A stretch of 64,000 nt of DNA from Spirodela intermedia (Eukaryota > Streptophyta > Magnoliopsida > Alismatales > Araceae): the NCBI GenBank assembly GCA_902729315.2, contig LR746267.1, positions 8,248,424 to 8,312,423 of the forward strand, in the 5' to 3' direction. The position numbers and the translations under genes are program-made. Below are positions 61,115-64,000 of this stretch, piece by piece. Every line of letters starts with the position of its first letter. Position 1 is the stretch's first letter. Under the pieces are notes generated by a model. It did no database searches, was not told the DNA's origin, and saw only the letters and a list, made by a program, of their open reading frames with translations.

Positions 61115-63628
61115 TCATCCATATGAACACTGTTTGGGATTTACTGGTTTACTGAGAGTCTGAATTCCACCCAAGAGAACACTTCCAGCAGCTGAATCCA
61201 TTTTAAGAAAGTCCCCCACTCGAGTGCCCAAGTCAGTAGCATCGCCACTCAAGCCTATGACGGAATAAATGGTCTCCTTCCATGCCTGCAGACCAGTCTG
61301 AACGTCCTTTTTCCTTGCCAGCTCCAGGTGTTTGATGGCTCCCTTTGATACTCCCCTTTTGACCAGGCCGATCCCGAGAGATGCAAATGTAGAGTCATTG
61401 GGCAGAACACCAAGGTGCAACATTTCAATGAATAATTGAGCGGCTTCCTTCATCCTGCCGTCGGATGCATATAACCCAATCAGGGTATTGTAGCTCAATG
61501 CATCCGAGAGAAGTGCCTTACCGCGCATCTCCTGTGCAATAGCCAGGGCCTTGCCAAACTCCCCAGCCTTCTTGTACATGTTCACCATCATTGAGAAGGA
61601 GAACTCATTTGCCTCCCCTGTTTTCTGCAAGCTATCAAAGATGCCTTCAGCTTCTCTAACCATGGAGTTCTCGCTGTAAAGATCGATCATGCAGTTGGAA
61701 GCAAACACATCTGGTCCTTTCTCAAAAGATTGGAGTAGTTTATATGTTTCTTGGGCCTCGTGCAGGTCTCCGATATTTGTATAAAGCCTTATTAAGGAAT
61801 TGCATATAATTGAGTTGACCGCAAAACCCGCACCTTTCATCGAATCAACATATTCGTTGACCTTTCGAATATTTCCAGCTTCTGCAAATGCATTTATGAG
61901 GGTGCCGAAGACAACAATGTCGGGTTGGACTCTGAACTCAGTCATTTCTCTGAATAGCTCTTCTGCCATTCCCACTTTACCAATCCTAGCAAAGCTGGAT
62001 ATCACCGAACAGTATGGAACACAGTCACTCATGAAACCTGCCTCCTGCATCTTACGGACATAGAACTTTGCTCTGTGGGGCAATTCAGCGCTACACAAGA
62101 TCTGTACAATAGAATTATATGCACATTTATCTGGGGAAAACCCATATTTTTCCATGCTATCAAAGGTCTCACAAGCTTTAGCGGTATTCTTGGCGATTCC
62201 ATATGCTTTAATCATCACATTTAGAACGAGCACACTGAGTTTCTGTTTGACAACAGAACACCCAAAGGCTTTCTCCGCTAGAGACAGGTGGCCATGCACG
62301 CCAAAGGCATCAATGGTGGCAGCGTAGCATTCTGAACTCATCTCATGTTGAAACCGGAGAAACCACAGCCAGGATTTCTCAAGCATCCCAACATCGACAT
62401 ACATTCTGGTCAGCGCTGTTTGTGTGTACTCGTCCATCTCAATACCTTGGTCCTCCATCTCCATGACAAGGGTCTCGGCTTCTTTGATCATTTGCCTTAT
62501 GGAAAATGCATACAAGAGCGTTCTGTAGCTAACAGCGTCCGGCAGGAGACCAGATGCCTTCATTTTTGAGAAGGAACCAGCTGCCGCATCGATATCATCA
62601 GATTTAACATATATTGAGATGAGGATGTTGTATGTCCTTGAGTCGGGAAAGCATCGGATCTCTTCCATCTTCCCCAAAAGTGCAGCCACTTCCTCCAATT
62701 GGCCATGATTCCCACATATGTGAATCATCGTATTGAAGGTCACAGTGTTTGGGACGATACCTTGTTTAAGCATTTCAGCAAACAGGTCCGATGCCTCTTT
62801 AAGTTGCCCAGCCTTTCCATGTATATCGATCAAAGCGTTATATGTGTGCGAGCTGAGGTTCCCCTGCATTGAGGAGGAATCAGAGGTAGAAGATGACCAG
62901 ATTTTGAAGAACTGCTGGGCCTCTCTGAATTGACCCGCCTTCTTGTGAGTCTGCATGACAATCCCCATGGTAACCTCATCGGGTTCCATCCCTCTCTTGT
63001 ACATGTCCGCCAACCAGAGAAGGGCTCCTTTCTCCATTCCCCCTTTGCTGAAAACATCAATCAACGTGCCGTACGTAGGATTCGACGGCGCAGTCCCGTC
63101 GGCCTGCATCTCACACCAGAGGGACTTCACCAAATCCCATTTCCTCTCCCTCCCCAGAATCCGAAGCATGATGTTGTAATGAATCACGTTGAGCTTGTAG
63201 CATTTCTTCCTCTTGAACCACTCGAATATCTCCAGCGCCCTCTCCCAGTCGAACTGCTCGTGGAGAATGATGCTCCTCTCTTTGTCGCTGAGGCTCTCCT
63301 CCCAGGGCTTGAGAGCCTCGTCCAGGTCTCTTACGGCTTCTAACGCCCGCAAGATCGAAGGGATACACCCCCCGTAAGAAATCCACTTCGCCTGACGCCT
63401 AGCGCCGTCTACGCTGCGACAATTCCCCGCTCCATCGCTTCCCTTATTAACCACCGCCGCATCAACTCTCGTGCTCATCCTCATTCTTCCGGAAACGCGG
63501 TTCTCCTTCCTCGCCATGACCAGTAGAATGTCATCGAGGGACTGAACTCCATCGCGGGGGACAGCAGCAAGTGCCGACCCCAGCGTCCTTGAAGAGACAA
63601 GGCCACTGAAGCAGCAACAACTAGACAT
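61115..63628 (-). CDS. P-class pentatricopeptide repeat protein (At3g23020-like)
   Basis: An intronless frame of 837 residues, typical of plant PPR genes. PPR proteins bind organellar RNA sequence-specifically and aid its processing, stability or translation. The N-terminus (MSSCCCFSGLVSSRTLGSAL) is Ser/Arg-rich with few acids, consistent with a plastid or mitochondrial transit peptide. From about residue 125 to 790 the protein is a nearly unbroken series of 35-residue PPR motifs: NVIHYNIMLRILGRERKWDL, TVTFNTMIHICGNHGQLEEV, RTYNILISIYVKSDD, LSYNTLIGLYASDGRMKEAA and others. No E, DYW or SMR domain follows, so it is P class. Specific matches such as AFSIRQMIKEAETLV, MDEYTQTALTRMYV and RGEANEFSF-like GEANEFSFSMM point to At3g23020. 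The ATG at 63628 was chosen; a reading frame that extends further uses a non-ATG codon. Confidence 0.92.
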   Translation of the reverse strand: MSSCCCFSGLVSSRTLGSALAAVPRDGVQSLDDILLVMARKENRVSGRMRMSTRVDAAVVNKGSDGAGNCRSVDGARRQAKWISYGGCIPSILRALEAVRDLDEALKPWEESLSDKERSIILHEQFDWERALEIFEWFKRKKCYKLNVIHYNIMLRILGRERKWDLVKSLWCEMQADGTAPSNPTYGTLIDVFSKGGMEKGALLWLADMYKRGMEPDEVTMGIVMQTHKKAGQFREAQQFFKIWSSSTSDSSSMQGNLSSHTYNALIDIHGKAGQLKEASDLFAEMLKQGIVPNTVTFNTMIHICGNHGQLEEVAALLGKMEEIRCFPDSRTYNILISIYVKSDDIDAAAGSFSKMKASGLLPDAVSYRTLLYAFSIRQMIKEAETLVMEMEDQGIEMDEYTQTALTRMYVDVGMLEKSWLWFLRFQHEMSSECYAATIDAFGVHGHLSLAEKAFGCSVVKQKLSVLVLNVMIKAYGIAKNTAKACETFDSMEKYGFSPDKCAYNSIVQILCSAELPHRAKFYVRKMQEAGFMSDCVPYCSVISSFARIGKVGMAEELFREMTEFRVQPDIVVFGTLINAFAEAGNIRKVNEYVDSMKGAGFAVNSIICNSLIRLYTNIGDLHEAQETYKLLQSFEKGPDVFASNCMIDLYSENSMVREAEGIFDSLQKTGEANEFSFSMMVNMYKKAGEFGKALAIAQEMRGKALLSDALSYNTLIGLYASDGRMKEAAQLFIEMLHLGVLPNDSTFASLGIGLVKRGVSKGAIKHLELARKKDVQTGLQAWKETIYSVIGLSGDATDLGTRVGDFLKMDSAAGSVLLGGIQTLSKPVNPKQCSYG

Positions 63629-64000
63629 TCTGGCCAAATCCCGCAGTCAATTCGGCTGCTTCTAGGTTTAGAGACCGCGAAGAAACTCCAGGGATTCGGA
63701 AGATGATGACGAAGTAATCGGCGGCAACCGCCGGGCGAAGCAGTCCGCAAACAGTCGAAGGCGAAGGAAACAACCGGCGGCAATAGAAGATTCCGGCACC
63801 ATGCAGTATTTTCTCCGGGGAGAGCGCCGGGGGACAGAAGATAAACCCTAGCTGCAGCTCCTTCTGCCACGCCGAACCTCTAAACTCGTTTCCTCTGCCC
63901 GCCATCTCAGTGTACGCTCCCAGCTCCAGCTTTGTACTCCGCGATGCGATAATATGACGTCATATTCCTAAAAAAAATCGAATGATCTGAATTAAAAGTT
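63629..64000. other. PPR gene leader and promoter
   Basis: GC-rich to about 63910, then AT-rich. Overlapping short minus-strand ORFs here and in the PPR 5' end look like leader sequence and frame shadows. No separate gene is supported. Confidence 0.5.

Noticed and set aside
62930-63343. Plus-strand 137-codon ORF over the PPR gene
   Set aside because: Antisense shadow of an intronless, well-supported PPR reading frame.
63481-63905. Two minus-strand ORFs overlapping the PPR 5' end and leader
   Set aside because: Out of frame with the PPR protein, no domain; best explained as leader sequence and shadows.
1-64000. CRISPR arrays, bacterial operons or replication origins
   Set aside because: The genome is a plant nuclear one. 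The regular repeats found are microsatellites or minisatellites without spacer structure.

Overview
The window is nuclear DNA of a flowering plant. It holds split genes with GT-AG introns, Ty1/copia remnants, long CT/GA microsatellites and typical angiosperm housekeeping genes. Very GC-rich coding exons in the glycosyltransferase and the small-peptide genes, next to AT-rich introns and spacers, suggest a monocot; this is an inference and the species is not identified.

Left part (1-18900), defence-like and repeat-rich. A decayed copia pol fragment (about 390-1500) is followed by a minus-strand tandem array of potato inhibitor I (CI-2/eglin type) loci spaced about 2.1-2.3 kb apart. Copy A (about 2060-2513) is broken. 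Copy B (4035-4660) is intact, with two exons, 73 aa and a predicted P1 lysine. Copies C (6482-6970) and D (14703-15191) are broken and nearly identical. Between and after them lie two plus-strand genes for a short secreted peptide precursor (12877-13116 and 18172-18411) whose Cys-containing C-terminus resembles the CTNIP/SCREW phytocytokines. Each has copia LTR debris with a tRNA-Met primer-binding-like site upstream. The layout fits a head-to-tail duplication of an approximately 8.3 kb unit (inhibitor + AT-rich spacer + LTR debris + peptide gene), with the join near 13602/13603. A 1.7 kb tract inside it has been kept almost identical.

Right part (19.4-64 kb), single-copy-like genes, in order: AUG3/HAUS3 augmin subunit (+, 18 exons, 614 aa); a UGT74-like glycosyltransferase (-, 2 exons, 489 aa); KU70 (-, 19 exons, 630 aa); an FLK-type triple-KH RNA-binding protein (-, 6 coding exons, 420 aa); a CGI121/TPRKB subunit of EKC/KEOPS (-, 6 exons, 178 aa); ureidoglycolate hydrolase UAH (+, 12 exons, 467 aa); and an intronless P-class PPR protein like At3g23020 (-, 837 aa). 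Exons were placed by hand from splice sites, reading-frame continuity and family similarity. Every model closes in frame.

These right-hand genes serve unrelated functions: spindle microtubule nucleation, small-molecule glycosylation, DNA end joining and telomeres, RNA regulation of flowering, tRNA t6A formation, purine-ureide nitrogen recycling, and organelle RNA processing. They are not an operon or an evident cluster. The only functional grouping suggested by the sequence is the co-duplicated protease-inhibitor and peptide-hormone locus on the left.
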